Below are positions 1-12,184 of a stretch of 64,000 bases of DNA, in pieces. The DNA comes from Marsupella aquatica (lineage: Eukaryota > Marchantiophyta), in NCBI GenBank assembly GCA_973895155.1, contig OZ316897.1, forward strand, positions 14,136,001 to 14,200,000, read 5' to 3'. Made by a program: the position numbers and the translations under genes. Each line of letters begins with the position of its first letter. Position 1 is the first letter of the stretch. A model generated the notes under the pieces. It ran no database searches, was not told the DNA's origin, and saw nothing but the letters and a program-made list of their open reading frames with translations.

Positions 1-957
1 ACCTATTCTGAAGAGTCAAGCCATAGGCAGCAAATTGTCTGCGATGTTTATTTTGTTAATAATGTATGTGAATAGGGACTGGTACGGTACAAGAAGCTCT
101 TATGTGCATGTGCACAGGTATTTGGGCTAGTGATTTCTAGCATACTCTGAAGATGTGGCGTAACTAGGGGAGCCAAAAGGGTGCCACAGTGTAAGGTCAA
201 TTCCGAGGGGCAATTTTGGGGGTCAAACAGGGGCCCAATAGACTTGAGTGTCACATGGTGAAGGCCCCACATCCACAGGTAAACTGTGGCATCTCAATTT
301 CCTTCATTGAGGCTCAAACATGATACCTCTGGCTTACGAGCAAGCAAACCCACAGGTGCGCTACATGGTGGGGCCCGTTTTTGCAGTCGCTCCAGAACTG
401 ATGAAATAACTACGTTTAAGACACCAAACTGTGGCTGTTACTTGCCAACAGTTGGCCACAAAGATCACAAAGATTCTAATTGAAAGTCTCTCATGTCAAG
501 CATTTTACTAATTTCTATGTGCAAAAGCAGTAGTCCACATTGGACTTGGATGGTTCACAGAACAACCCAAGCCAAGCTGCACCCCTTAGTTTCTGACCAT
601 GGACAGTGCTCGCTCCACTGGGGTTGTGGGGTAAGGTTGGCACACAAATAAATAGACCAGAGTACATGGAATAGGCTCAAGAGGTCAACAACAAACAACT
701 ATTGTAACCATCCAAAATAGTTGTTTCTGTTTTAGCCAAGTTTTATAAACCATAAGTAAAATGTGGTATTTATAACAAAGAAATAGATTAAAAGGTATAT
801 TTCATTCGAATTTTCTCCCTAAAGTAAGGAAAAGAAATTAGGTGAAGATAGCACGTGGTATCTGAAAAAATACATTAAGTTAATTCAGAGTAAATAGTGC
901 CATGCCTTAAGATTACACACAAAGCACAATTGGGATCGAATGTTGCATGAGCTAGCT
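1..957. other. Intergenic, no gene recognised
   Basis: I see no open frame here that resembles a known protein. The short frames present lack domain-like composition and overlap on both strands. Composition is ordinary AT-rich intergenic DNA. Confidence 0.5.
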
Positions 958-1140
958 GGCATTCCCCAATTTGCCAAACAGGACCAAGCAACCAGTCAAG
1001 AGCCTCACTCGACCCACCAAACAATTGCAAAGCAACACAAAGTTACAATCGATCACTGGCATTCCCCAATTTGCCAAACAGGACCAAGCGACCAATCAGG
1101 AGCCCACCACTCACTCAACCCACCAAACAGTTTTAAAGCA
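958..1140. repeat. Two-copy tandem duplication (~100 bp)
   Basis: The string ggcattccccaatttgcc followed by aaacaggaccaagc occurs at about 958 and again at about 1059, each followed by a related stretch (aaccagtcaagagcc / gaccaatcaggagcc, then cacccaccaaacaa / caacccaccaaacag). The spacing gives a unit of about 100 bp, present twice with small differences. No coding function is apparent. Confidence 0.8.
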
Positions 1141-1529
1141 ACGCTAAGTTACAATCACTGTAACTTAAAGGAAAGGAAGATCGTGGGCAGTCATCTGGCC
1201 ATTGAGCTTCATTTGCATCGAATACGATGCCTTTGTTTCAAAGAATGCCATTCCCAAAACCAAAGAGAGTTTCATTGAGGATGAATTCGACGTTCTCCTT
1301 CCAGTGACGATGTGCCATCAGATGCCACCCTGGATATGCGGAACATACAGTAGTACTCATGGCCGAGAGAATTTTCGTGAACAAGAGTTGGGCATGGCAG
1401 GTCACGGCAAGGCAGGCTCGCACACTTCATGGCAGAGTTCAGAAATCCATTTTGGCCTTTTGGGGAGTTGAGGAATGGGGAGACTGTCAGCTTCGTTCCC
1501 TGTTGACTCTGACATGGATCAAAACGAGC

Positions 1530-1932
1530 AGAAACTCGCTGTGCTGTTTACACTTCGATCATCCTCGAGAATGATGATGAGAAACGCGCTGTCCATTTTT
1601 ACTTCGATAATATTATCCTCCGAGAGAATGATGATAAACGCGCTGTGCTGAATTACTTCGATCCTCCTCGAGAAGAATAATGAGAAACTCCTCGTGCATT
1701 TCCTACTTGGATCATCCTCGAGAAAATGATGAGAACCGCGCTGTGCTTTTTTTACTTTGATCATTCTCGAGAAGGATGACGAGAAACTCGCTGTGCTTTT
1801 TTACTTCGATCATTCTCGAGAAGGATGACGAGAAACTCGCTGAGCTTTTTTACCTCGATCATTCTCGAAAAGGATGATGAGAAACGCGCTGTGCGTTATT
1901 ACTTCGATCGCCCTCGAGGAGAATAATGATGT
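1530..1932. repeat. Minisatellite, about 7 units of ~50 bp, each with a palindrome
   Basis: Seven to eight imperfect copies of a ~49-52 bp unit: gagaaactcgctgtgc, a T-rich run, acttcgatcat, then tctcgagaaggatga. Each unit carries a near-perfect palindrome around CTCGAG (gatcattctcgagaatgat type), so either strand could form a row of hairpins. Open frames run through it on both strands (for example minus 1519-1764), but their peptides are only translations of the repeat. I regard it as non-coding satellite DNA. Confidence 0.85.
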
Positions 1933-2016
1933 CGAGCATTCAGTTCCCAAAATAAATATCCATGTGCCCACGAACTTGCTGTAAAGTATAGGGGTTTTAT
2001 TATTCCAGTTCAACAA

Positions 2017-4560
2017 ATCTTCCAGGATACCAACAGCAGCTCCTCGAAGATTGTCAATGGCATCTACCGAATGCCTACGTTACTACGTACTACAGTAGGT
2101 CTTAACTTTTCAGGGATTCGTGTACAGTGTCTCGAGAGTGCAGTGATCGGTTGGGGATCAGATCCCAATCCTGATCACGTGTGTTGCGATGCTAGATTTG
2201 ACCACAAAAGAAAAGACTAAACAAGATAGAAAATGCTTCACTACTCTGACTCTTGAGTCGTTTTCGTTCTTGAGTAATGACTTCCTATGGTTGTTATAAA
2301 GAGAAGATCATCTCCACATATTAAATTTTTGGCACTCCAGATACTCTTATATATTTAGCGCTAGCCATTGTCAATGTGTTGCACGACATTGCCCATAGTT
2401 ACTAATGGTGAGCACAAAATCGTTAGCATAATTGAGATGGCTAGGAGATGGCTAGGTAATTAGAGGTTGCAAGGACCTGTGAGTTGGCATGGCAACTGGA
2501 TTTCAGGGAATGTGTGAGTTGGGGAGAATGACAGGATGGGCATGGAAAAGGTGCGCAATGGTACCTTTAAGTCCATCTCATACTTAGGAAAAAATGTCAT
2601 CACAATCTAACAGACAGGGAGGCTGTCATAACAAACCATGAGAAAGAAATATTGGGATTGTATATTGGACTGTTTTTATTAGATACCTTACTACTCAGGA
2701 GAAACAATGCCAAAGCAGACCCAAACCACAAGCATAATGAGCCAAAGTGGATCAACTAATAACAAGACTCATCCTAAGTAGAGGGACCTCAAAATCTTTG
2801 ATTGGTAACAGTGGCAGAGTTTTTTAGTCAATGAAAAATATGCAGCCATAGACAAATCTTTCAGTCTCCATGTGACCAAAAAGCTCTTTCGTCACTGACC
2901 TGGTATGGACAGTGGATGAGAGCATTAAACAAACGTCCTGAGTGTCATCTAGAATTTGGAGTTCAAGGGTCATTACATACTAAAGTCCAAATATCATGGA
3001 CATGATGGAGGGGCCACATCATCAGGAAAGCAAGAAATCCACGTTTGGGTGAGAGTTCTTATGAGTGTGAGCGTGACAGAACTTTCACACCCTTATTCTG
3101 AAGTTTCCTGATTGACTGCAAATTGAACTCCTCAAAATAAGAGTAAGCTGGTCTTGATAAGAAATAGATAACTAGTCTGAAATGACTCCTTGCTCTTCCA
3201 ATTCACATCCGAAAGACGCCAAGTGGAATCCTTCAGTCGTACAACACTGATGCCACTCCAATGCAACGAAGGGTCAAAATTGACTCCGTTGTCCCCACAA
3301 CGAAATTCCCAACATAAGTGCTGTTGGTCTGAATTCCATTGAATAAAAGAAGTGATTGCTGAGCAACAACACATTCCATAACAATGATTAAATAAATAGA
3401 GATAAAGTATGACTTGCATAATGGCAGGAAATTCTGCTCCACTTGACAATGCATGACCTCTTTTTCTCATGCCTGCTTTTCCAAGTCCATTATTGCACAA
3501 GTGAGGGAATATCAACGCGTTCTTTCGTTTCCTTCCCATTTCAGGCATTGGGGATTTTGGTGTTTGGGCTGACTACTCGCTCTTTCTGGGGCACTGCTTT
3601 TATATACTTTGCTTTATATTTATGCAACTAGAAAACTATTTCAACTGCCTGGATGATTGCTTTCACCTTCATTTGATTGATTGCTTTACACTCCATTTCA
3701 TTGTGAATTGCGTGGCATAATTACAAGAAGGCTACATAAAGAAGTACTTCAAATGAGGAGCAGTTTGGCTGCGGCTGGGTGTCAAGGACAGAGATATGCC
3801 ACTGGCCAGCGCTTGTATGATAAATGAACCATTACTAACGTAATAAAACTTGAATAGGAAGATGCAGAGGTGGGAAGGTTGGATTTGGACAAGGCGCCTT
3901 TAGGTCACAAATGACATAAAGCATAGAAAGAGATGTTTCCCTGTTAATCCAAAAACCATTTTATTGCAAGCTGACAGGTGAAACAAGAGCCACAGCATGG
4001 AAGGGAACCAGCAACCAGAGATGGCATATATCACAGTGCCAAAGAAGAAAAAGAGTCAAACCAGGAGTACATAATCCCACAGGCAAGAGACCCAATAAAG
4101 GAAAGAAAACAAGTTAAAATTCTAGGAAGACCAACGGGAGAGTTTCTAGATCACTATAAAAACAATAAAAATCAAAATCCCTCAGCTGTAAGTAACTCAC
4201 CTATGATTACATCTCAGCCACCCTCCAATGACAAATTGCCATCATGGGAAAACCTTCCAGCACTATTATTTAATCGTCAATCCTCCAAAAAGGCTTGAGA
4301 ATGGCAATCTGTGACTAAAATTGTCATGGACCTTTTCTGAGTAAACACATATTTTTGGTTAGACATGGCTGAGAATACGAAACACTAGCCTGAATGCCCA
4401 GGCTTATTGCATAAATAGATGGTGATGGTCACTTTGTCAGTTTCAATTGCACTACTAACCCTAGTGATGTCCTCGAGTCACAGTATATAGGTTGCACTCT
4501 ACCAACTATCTTTATTTTCTTTAAATCAATGAATGCAGTATATTACCACATTTTGATGTG
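2017..4560. other. Intergenic with one dispersed-repeat copy
   Basis: No gene recognised. Roughly 2370-2680 (tggtgagcac ... cacaatctaacagacagg ... ccatgagaaagaaat) resembles 40120-40440 and more weakly 60870-61130, with the same order of short blocks (gagatgg, gagttggcaag, gtccatctcat, aaaaatgtcatcac, ccatgagaaag), so it is a copy of a dispersed repeat. Frames such as minus 3132-3548 and plus 3978-4298 do not resemble known families. Confidence 0.45.
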
Positions 4561-4589
4561 TGATTACGACTGTGCATGGCGCTCTATTA

Positions 4590-4980
4590 GACATATAGAT
4601 TGGTCCCTAGCCTACTGCCTGTCCTATGCACATCAATAAACAGTGAGAACAAAAAGGAGCTTATTTCATTTCACACCTGCATGGATGGTACGTTTCTTCC
4701 CCTCCCCGGCTAGAGTCCCTAGCCTAATGCCCATCCTTTGGACATCAATAATTAGTGAGAACAAAAAAGCAGCTCATTTCAGTTCTCGCCTGCATGGATG
4801 GCATGGATGGTAACTTTTTTTCCTTCCCTAGCTAGCTTAATGCCCACCCTTCGAGCATCGATAATTAGTGAGAACAAGAAGGAACACATTTCACCCACCC
4901 GAATAGATGGTACATTTGAGAATTAAAATGAGCTCATTTCGTTCCACACCCCCATACGTTTCTTCCCCTGCATGGCTAGA
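4590..4980. repeat. Degenerate tandem repeat, 3-4 units of ~120 bp
   Basis: Units contain ccctagcctaatgccc, acatcaataattagtgagaa, caaaaaggagctcatttc, cacctgcatggatgg and tttcttcccc in that order, starting near 4591, 4711 and 4830, with a partial unit near 4918. Copies differ by many substitutions and small indels, so the duplication is old. No coding sense is seen. Confidence 0.75.
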
Positions 4981-7019
4981 GTCACGGACCATAGCCCTTT
5001 GTTCTAGCTGTCATAGCTTCCCTTTAGACCAAAGCCTTGTAGTCTAGCTTCTCGTGGCCATTAAATAGTTAGATAACCAGGTAGAATTTGAGACTCTAGG
5101 ACAGCTTTGAAAGTAAAGTTCTGGTGACAAATACTTATGATTCTTTTTAGTATTTCCAACGTCTTTACATTTACTGTAGCTGTCCCCTTTTTTCTTTGGG
5201 GATGAGGGTGGCAGAAAGCCCACCCAAGAATCTACAGTAGGCCACCCAATGGACCCAAAAGATTGACTGGGTGAAAAACCCTCCACTTTGTGTAGTTGCC
5301 AGAAAAAACACATACCTTACTATCGCGCCAGTTAGCGCCGAAAAAATTCAATGATTATTTAAATTTGAATCTGACTGGAAAACTATTTGAGGGCTTATGG
5401 AAAACTCTCAAGAATTTATGATGCAAGTTTTTAAGAATACTTTAAGCATGGCATGGCACTCTAGAAAAACCCAACCAGTAGATAATTTTTTTAATGGAAC
5501 CAGTTAGAAACTCTTGTAACTTACTGAAGAAATTGCCAAAAATATACGCGTTACCCCCTTTATGCAGCATTGTCAGATTCAAGTCAATCAATGACTCAAT
5601 GATTTTCATATGATGCTACCATCTAGGCACGGCTACAAAACATGTGCACCTTTTCTTTACCTTTAGATGCATGACTGTTAATGAAACCACATTTCCAGGC
5701 ATGCATCCCCTGACATCCGAGCAGTTAGGGGAGTTTGTCACCATTTTGGTGGACGTTTTTATTCATGCATCCATGACTTCTATAAAGAAATCATTTACCA
5801 TACTTCACTTAAGTAAAGTTCTCCAAAGAGCCAACAACAATACTTAATTATTTGCCTCGCTTTGTTTCTTTACATCTTTCTACGTTGTATCCCATCTCTA
5901 TGGTATGCCATTTATAATTTAGGGTAACCTTTGCCTTTCAACATCTCTAGTGTCCTGAAATATAACAAAAATACAGTACACAAAGAAATATATGGCCGTC
6001 TTTGCGGGGTTTCTCTTTTGGGTTTTTCTCAAGGAAGAGTGGTCATAATTTACAAAATGGCCAAACAAAGTATACAAGGGAAAGCAAAAGAGGTTCAAAA
6101 AGGACAAGCACCAAACACCAAAGAAGAGGCAAACACAACCCCAAACATCTAGAAAGAGAAAGAAAGGAAGAAGTGAAAAGAGCTATCACATGTAGTGTGT
6201 GTAGTTCCTCCATTAGAAGAACATCTTGTATGGCTCATTAAGAGAGATCTAGTAGAGAACAAAACTTTCATAGGGGTCCTAGTAGGTAACAAAACTTTCA
6301 TAAGGGCCCATCAAGTAAAAAAGTTCTGCATATACCTCCTTTCTGTGCCATGGGTACGAGTTAGTGTGCATATCTTAAACAGCGCAACGTGAAATTTCTC
6401 CATGGAAAACGGCATTTGTCTAATTTCTGTGTACTTTGTAGATGGCATTGAGGAGTGCAATAAGTCTTTTGTTGGCCAATACTGTAGGTTTGGTATGAGA
6501 GTAATGTCATCTGCAACGAGAGTTGAGGGGAGATAATGATGTGCCAACTAACCCAAAAACCTTCCATGAGGAGAGTTCATTGAATGAAATGCTCTGGTAT
6601 CCCAGGGAGCTTGTCATTGTCATTTGAGGCTGCAAGCTTGATCAAAGGCCGTCTGGTTGCTACTCATGAGGGCCACAAACTACTGTAGGCATTAAAGTGA
6701 GCAAAATAGAGTACTGTAGTTTGTGACTATATGGTAGCTGGCGGGACGGCTTCGAATTGAGTGGTGAATTTGTGTACAATAGTCATTTTCTGCTTTCGTC
6801 AAAGCTGATATGGGTATCAGTACCATGCAAGCAAACAAGACTGTTTTTCCTGTTCTGAGTAAAAAACATTCTTGCAATACACCTGTCCCTATATTCCGAG
6901 TGCTGCAAATGTGGTACTTGTTTTTGAAAAAAAGTTGAATCTGTTTATACTGTGGATTCTCTGAAAAACAATTTCTCTTCAAGTTTCATTTCACAACAAC
7001 TTTTCATGCTTGATTGTTT
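4981..7019. other. Intergenic, no gene recognised
   Basis: No recognisable gene. A short direct repeat (gtagagaacaaaactttcata / gtaggtaacaaaactttcata) lies at 6250-6302. The open frames on both strands around 5919-6567 are short, overlapping and featureless. Confidence 0.45.
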
Positions 7020-7036
7020 TTTTATTGTACAATTTT

Positions 7037-7212
7037 AATAATTTTAATTTTTGTCTCGTTCATTATTAAAATTGTAGAATCAAAATTCACCTAACAGACT
7101 GAATTAGTGGATGGTTGTGGCTTGCTAAAGTGTGATATGCATAATTTTAATTTTTGTCTCGTTCATTATTAAAATGAAATATCACACTGAATTAGTAGAT
7201 GGTTGTGGCTTT
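7037..7212. repeat. Two-copy tandem duplication (~102 bp)
   Basis: ataattttaatttttgtctc gttcattattaaaat occurs at about 7038 and again at 7140; both are followed by gaattagtRgatggttgtgg. The unit is about 102 bp, with an indel between copies. Non-coding. Confidence 0.8.
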
Positions 7213-8145
7213 CTAGTGATTGGATTTGCCTCCCAAGCAATGCCCTCAATTGCAAAATTACTCTTTGCCGTAAGAAGGAATAACTGAACTACATTCGTTG
7301 GAATCTCATTGTGTAAGACCGTGATGGGAAAGTTGTATTGCAGGTTTAGAGTTCATACCTCTTTTAAATTCTACATGTAATTGAGGAGAAGTACCCCCTA
7401 CCTTAAAGTCATCGCTACTGTAGTAGATGGCAAGTAATTCAGAAACTTGTACTGGGTGTTAAATGCAAAGAGTGGCCAGTGTTGTGTTGTGTTGTGAATG
7501 GCCCATTTACCTAGTCACATTCGTCCACACTTAAGTGCTTGTGAACTCGTGTACTTCATGTCCACTGTTTTATGGAACAGCTCCTTGCACAGCCACGAAG
7601 TCATTTATGTGTCACAGTGGTTGAGTGTTGAGGTATCCTACTGTCGTGCATATGGAAAAACTATTCAGGTCATGCAGAGGGATCACTCACAAGCATTATT
7701 ATCACAATTTCAATAAGCTATCTCTCGTTAATATCATCAATTTTCATCACTTTGATTTTATAAATAGGTTCTATCCTCTTAGGATGACTGATCAGGCATG
7801 CATTAAACCAGATGTTGCACTCTTTGATAAGTGCACAACCATAATAGTGCACTTATCAATAAGTGTGCATAATTTACATCTCTTTGTTTAATGTGCAAGG
7901 GCCATTTCATCACCGAGCGGCCTCGTACTTCATATGCCTGCCCTAAATTCTTTGTCCAGACTCCCTAAGTGCATTTTATCTCTACTAAGAATGGGCATGC
8001 ATTTATCAGTAAATGTTGTTCGCTTAAAGATAAGTGCAGAGAGACACATATCAAGGGTTAGCGCTTGTAAAGCTGTCATTTAGCAAAATTTATCCCAGGC
8101 CTATGTGCGTTTAGAAAAGATTCACAAAAAGCAGTCACTTCGTGT

Positions 8146-8301
8146 AAAATGAAAAGGAAGAACAGGATGTCCCTGTAGTAATCAGTTAATGGGCTTATGG
8201 AGTGTGTGCTCAGACAGAGCCTACTTGTAAAATGAAAAGCAAGAACTGGATGCCCCTGTACTAATCAGTTAATGGGCTTATGGAGTGTGTGCTTAGACAG
8301 A
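8146..8301. repeat. Two-copy tandem duplication (~81 bp)
   Basis: aaaatgaaaaggaagaacag ... taatcagttaatgggctta ... gtgtgtgctcagacagag (8147-8219) is repeated at 8229-8301 with a handful of substitutions. The unit length is about 81 bp. No gene spans it convincingly. Confidence 0.85.
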
Positions 8302-8863
8302 GGAGACTGTAGCTATTTTCTATCAATCAATGTTGTGCGGTGGTACTATGTATCAGTACAGATGCCAGGCGAATGGATGGCTTCGTGCATGATAACTAGG
8401 ATACAGCCTACATTGTCACTAAAGATCTTCAAATTTACAACTTTGTCATTGTTTTGATTGTATTCACAAATATGCCACACTATTAGTTATATGATTTTCC
8501 TGGCTATGTTGGTGAACTTGTAGTCCTTATACAAAATGGTGGCATATTTATAAACACAAAAAGTGGCAATATTGTCAGTTTAAATATCTTTAGTGGGCAA
8601 AATATTTGAAAGTTGAATATGGGTTCCTGTAACCACCTAGACTCCCATGCATGTTCCTACTCACGAGCCTATGTAAACATAAAAGAAACATTGCTGCCAC
8701 CTATCTTGATTACAGATACCTCTCTTGAGTACTAACCAGGGTTATACATAGGTTTCATTTGTTGGAATTCAATAGAGAATGCATACTTTCCGGGGTATCA
8801 CTCTAGGTATATATCCAGTAAATTATTAGGGAGAATAGAGGGGACATATAGAATATACAAACT
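8302..8863. other. Intergenic, no gene recognised
   Basis: AT-rich sequence with no protein-like frame, RNA gene or repeat that I can identify. Confidence 0.45.
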
Positions 8864-8903
8864 GGAGGCTGTGCTGATGCAGAAGGCAGGAGTACTTTAT
8901 CCC
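8864..8903. repeat. Diverged direct repeat flanking the reverse-transcriptase element, distal copy
   Basis: The 40-bp stretch containing tgctgatgcagaaggcagg agtacttt resembles 12141-12184 (tgctgatatagaaggtgga agtactttt) in the same orientation. The two copies bracket the reverse-transcriptase ORF. They are too diverged for a fresh target-site duplication, and may be part of an older duplicated target or element ends. Confidence 0.5.
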
Positions 8904-9084
8904 TAATGGGTTCCATTTAAACTACCAGTGTCCCAAAAGTTATGGGAGCACAAAATAGTCACTGCTTTACTTTGCTAAAACATTATAGATTAGTAATTTT
9001 ATTTTTTTGTAGTATACACATACTTTTTACAGAAAAAGGCCAAATAGAGTACAAAAGAATAAACAAGAGAGGTCCCAAGTGGAC

Positions 9085-9200
9085 AAAACCAAACGAAAAA
9101 GAAGTGAGCAAGAGGAAACCCTAAAAACCAAGAAAGAGGAACTAAAAGAAGTGAGCAAAAGGAAACCCCTAAAAACCAAGAAAGAGGAACTAAAATTACC
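9085..9200. repeat. Two-copy repeat in the 3' region of the reverse-transcriptase element
   Basis: gaagtgagcaagaggaaacc ctaaaaaccaagaaagaggaactaaaa occurs at about 9100-9141 and again at 9148-9196 (unit about 48 bp). It lies just downstream of the stop codon of the minus-strand element, where some non-LTR retroelements carry short tandem repeats in the 3' untranslated region. No poly(A) or poly(T) tail is visible nearby. Confidence 0.7.
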
Positions 9201-9247
9201 GCAAATGGACCGAGGTCCTCATCATACCTAGCAAATGTGGCAACAAG

Positions 9248-12094
9248 CTAGTGGTCTACATCAAGTGTCGAAACTAGATCGGCAAGTGGGACAGGAATGT
9301 CCTCTAGGGGGGCTAGCCGCTGCGGAGTCACACTAGCACCCACTGTCAGAGATCGACGATAGACGGCCCGAGCTTGAGCACGCTGTAAGGTGACTGAAAT
9401 GCGTTGGCAAAAGTGCGTGGTCAAAACAGATAGCGGGGGCCCGGTGGGACCCATCCGGCCGTGAACATCCCGAGCAGCTTGGCGAAGAAGCCCGTCGAAC
9501 TGATGATGGAGACGCCCAAATATCTCAAGAGCAAGGGGTAGGAAGCTATCAGATGAAGCTCGTGCAGCATATTTGGCCTCCTTTGTTGTTGCTGCTCGTG
9601 ATGTTGCTGCCCCTGCCGTTGTTGCCGCTGTCCCAATGATGTCTTGGCGCAATGGGTTTGCCACCACTACATCTGCCAAAGTACGGTGACCGTCACGGAC
9701 CATGGTAAGATCCACCCGTAACCGTTGTGATGGAGGACCAGGTAACTCAAGCACCACCTCCCGCCGCACGCAGACCAAAGAGCCAGAGAGAACCTGAGCA
9801 GTCGCATCTCTCACAGTGTCGTGAACAAAAATAGTTTCGCCGCCCAAACTGCATCGAAGAAGATGGACACCTGTGGCATCACAAGGCTTCCCACAAGTGC
9901 AAGTAGGAGGTAAACCAGCAAGAAGTGGGTGGGGCAAGCCCATACGAAGACGCATGGCTGTTGCAAACTCCGCTGAAGACATCCGCAGGTGAGGAATGAC
10001 TGGATTGGCCTGAAGCCAGCCTCCTGCGCCCTTCCCTCCGGAAGAAAGAATCCGAGCTCGGTCCGTGTCAGGTGCCTCAGTGAGGATACTGGAAAGGGTG
10101 AAAGCGTGCATACGCCCAGCAAGGTCTGCCTGAAGACGGACGGGGTCCAAGGATAAAAACTCCTGGAATGAAGGTAACGCAACTCGAATAGGATCGGGTA
10201 ATGATGACCGCGCCGTGCGGAAATGAACCTGAAATGGGAGGGAACCCTCCTCGACCTCCATGAGAGATGAAAGTAAAAAAGGTTGATCCTCAGTAAGGAA
10301 ACGATCTGCCAACAATGAGAAGGCGGCCGCCCACGCGCCCAAGAAGGCCAAAGGTGCAAGGCGCTCAGTGGAAGTAAGCCCAAAACCACCGTGAGAAATA
10401 GGAAGATTGAGTTGTCGATGAAGCCACGGAGATGAGAGCAAAGTACCTGGCCCTAAAAGAGAGGCCAAAGTCTCACGAATGGAGACATCAAACGCTCGGA
10501 GGTGTAGATAAAGATCCTCGGTAGGGGGATGCGTCCGAGCCAAATAGGACGCACGAGGGTGGATGCATCTCAACAACAACCCAAATGCTGCCTGAGAGTC
10601 TGCTAACTTAGGGAGCATAGGAGTAGGGGCTAAGGCAGCCTGGAGAGCGTCAGCAATGAAAGATGAGCAAAAGGAGGCGGTACCGACTGGGGAGCCAAGG
10701 ACCCGAAGACCGTCGGCTGGACATCAGAACCCAGGGGGAAGCGCAAGATCAGAGGGTAACCCAGCTGGACTCCATGCACGACTCTTCACCGGCTGAACTC
10801 GTAAATCGAGGCCCAACAAATGGGTGGAAAGGGTGACGAGGGCAGAAGTAACAGCAACAGGTGGACCAATGATGTGGGTGTCATCTGAAAGGGAGGGGAA
10901 GATACACTGGGGGTGGGCCGCGGAGGCTTCCCGTAAAGCAGTAAAATGGGCAATGGCAAAAAGAGGCCCACCCAAAGGGTCACCCTGACGTGTACCTTCT
11001 GCAGAAGAAAGAGTAGTATACTCTCCTGTAGAGGTGTGATGACTATAGAAGAGGGGGGCCTCGAACCCATAAAAACAACGGACAAAGGGGATAAGGGACT
11101 GGATGTCTGGATCCGCTACCCTCAAAGCACGAAAAATTGTTGCCCGAGAAACCGTATTGAAAGCATTGGAGACATCAACCTGGAGGACAACCCAATCAGG
11201 GTGGAGGTCCAAGGTAGTACGAATACCCGCAACAACTGTCTCACAACCGCCAGGAACGCCCATTGCAAACTGATGTGGAGAGAGATGATCCGATAGTGCA
11301 GAGCGATACTGCGATGAAAGTGTGCGAGACACCAGACGAAGAAAAACCTCTCCAATAGCTATGGGCCGAACACCCGGTGAAGACTTAGCCATGGCCAATA
11401 AACGAGAAGCACTCAAAAGCCGAGAGACGGGAGGAGGCAAACGGCCGGCAGCAATACACTGGCAAAAGGAGAAGAAAACTGGAAAACCAGACTGAAGATC
11501 CTCAGGGGAGAATAAATCACGAAAATGTTCAAAGACATAGCCAGAGGGGCCACCAGCCGCGCAACGCGGAGCATGGAGGAAAGCATAGGTGAAGTGGTCC
11601 CTACTAAACTGAAGATCCTCCTCAGGCTCAAAATCCTCCACGAACAAAGGGAGCTGATCATAGGGCTGCGGATGGAGATCCTGAAGGGCCGTCAAGGTGA
11701 CCTCGCCAGGGGGGGCTGGTGTGGTGGGAGAAAGGGTCTGGACCGCACGGCGATATTCACCAGCCTGGGCTAAACGACAAGAGCGACGAAGACGTCTATG
11801 CTTTGGAGGATGAGAGTGGCGAGCTGGGTCAGACAAAGCACGGGTAGTAAAGGAACGGGCCCGAAGAAAGTACTCTTCCTGAAGCTGTTCCCAATCTCCC
11901 CGCAGAAAACGATGGATACGAGTGGCAGTCTCACGATGACCCACGCGACCACCGTGACTAGGGAGGGTAAGAGTCCACTGTGGAAAAAGCATGAGTAAAG
12001 ACCAATAGGAGACCTCGATAGGATGCGCCAAGATAAGCTGCATGAGTTGCAACAAGGATGACCGAACTAATGGTGACCTGGATCCACCAAGTCT
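9248..12094 (-). pseudogene. Reverse transcriptase of a non-LTR-type retroelement, 5'-truncated, one in-frame stop
   Basis: One reading frame runs from 12094 to the stop at 9248, broken only by TGA at 10724-10726; the two halves (443 and 456 codons) are exactly in frame across a 35-codon gap without further stops. The first half has reverse-transcriptase motifs in order: RPIAIGEVF, motif A VDVSNAF (about 11165), motif B QGDPLGGP (about 10975) and motif C SLSDDTHI (about 10880), where most families have YADD. The second half has a CxCx3C...HxxxC cluster (CTCGKPCDATGVHLLRC, about 9880) then RVDLTMV...ADVVVANP (about 9670-9715), which resembles the zinc finger plus restriction-enzyme-like nuclease at the C-terminus of R2-type elements. 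An in-frame TGA at 12095-12097 and no good ATG suggest loss of the 5' end. The element is GC-richer than its surroundings. Assignment as reverse transcriptase is firm; clade and nuclease identity are inference. Confidence 0.88.
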
Positions 12095-12140
12095 TCAAAA
12101 TAGACAGTGGCGATTGAAGAACCATAACCCTTCCTATAAT

Positions 12141-12184
12141 GCAAGCTGGTGCTGATATAGAAGGTGGAAGTACTTTTACATCCT
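12141..12184. repeat. Diverged direct repeat flanking the reverse-transcriptase element, proximal copy
   Basis: Partner of 8864-8903, in the same orientation, 47 bp beyond the upstream end of the open frame. See that entry for the comparison. Confidence 0.5.

Noticed and set aside
3132-3548. 138-codon minus-strand frame
   Set aside because: No domain, low-complexity composition and several overlapping frames; probably chance.
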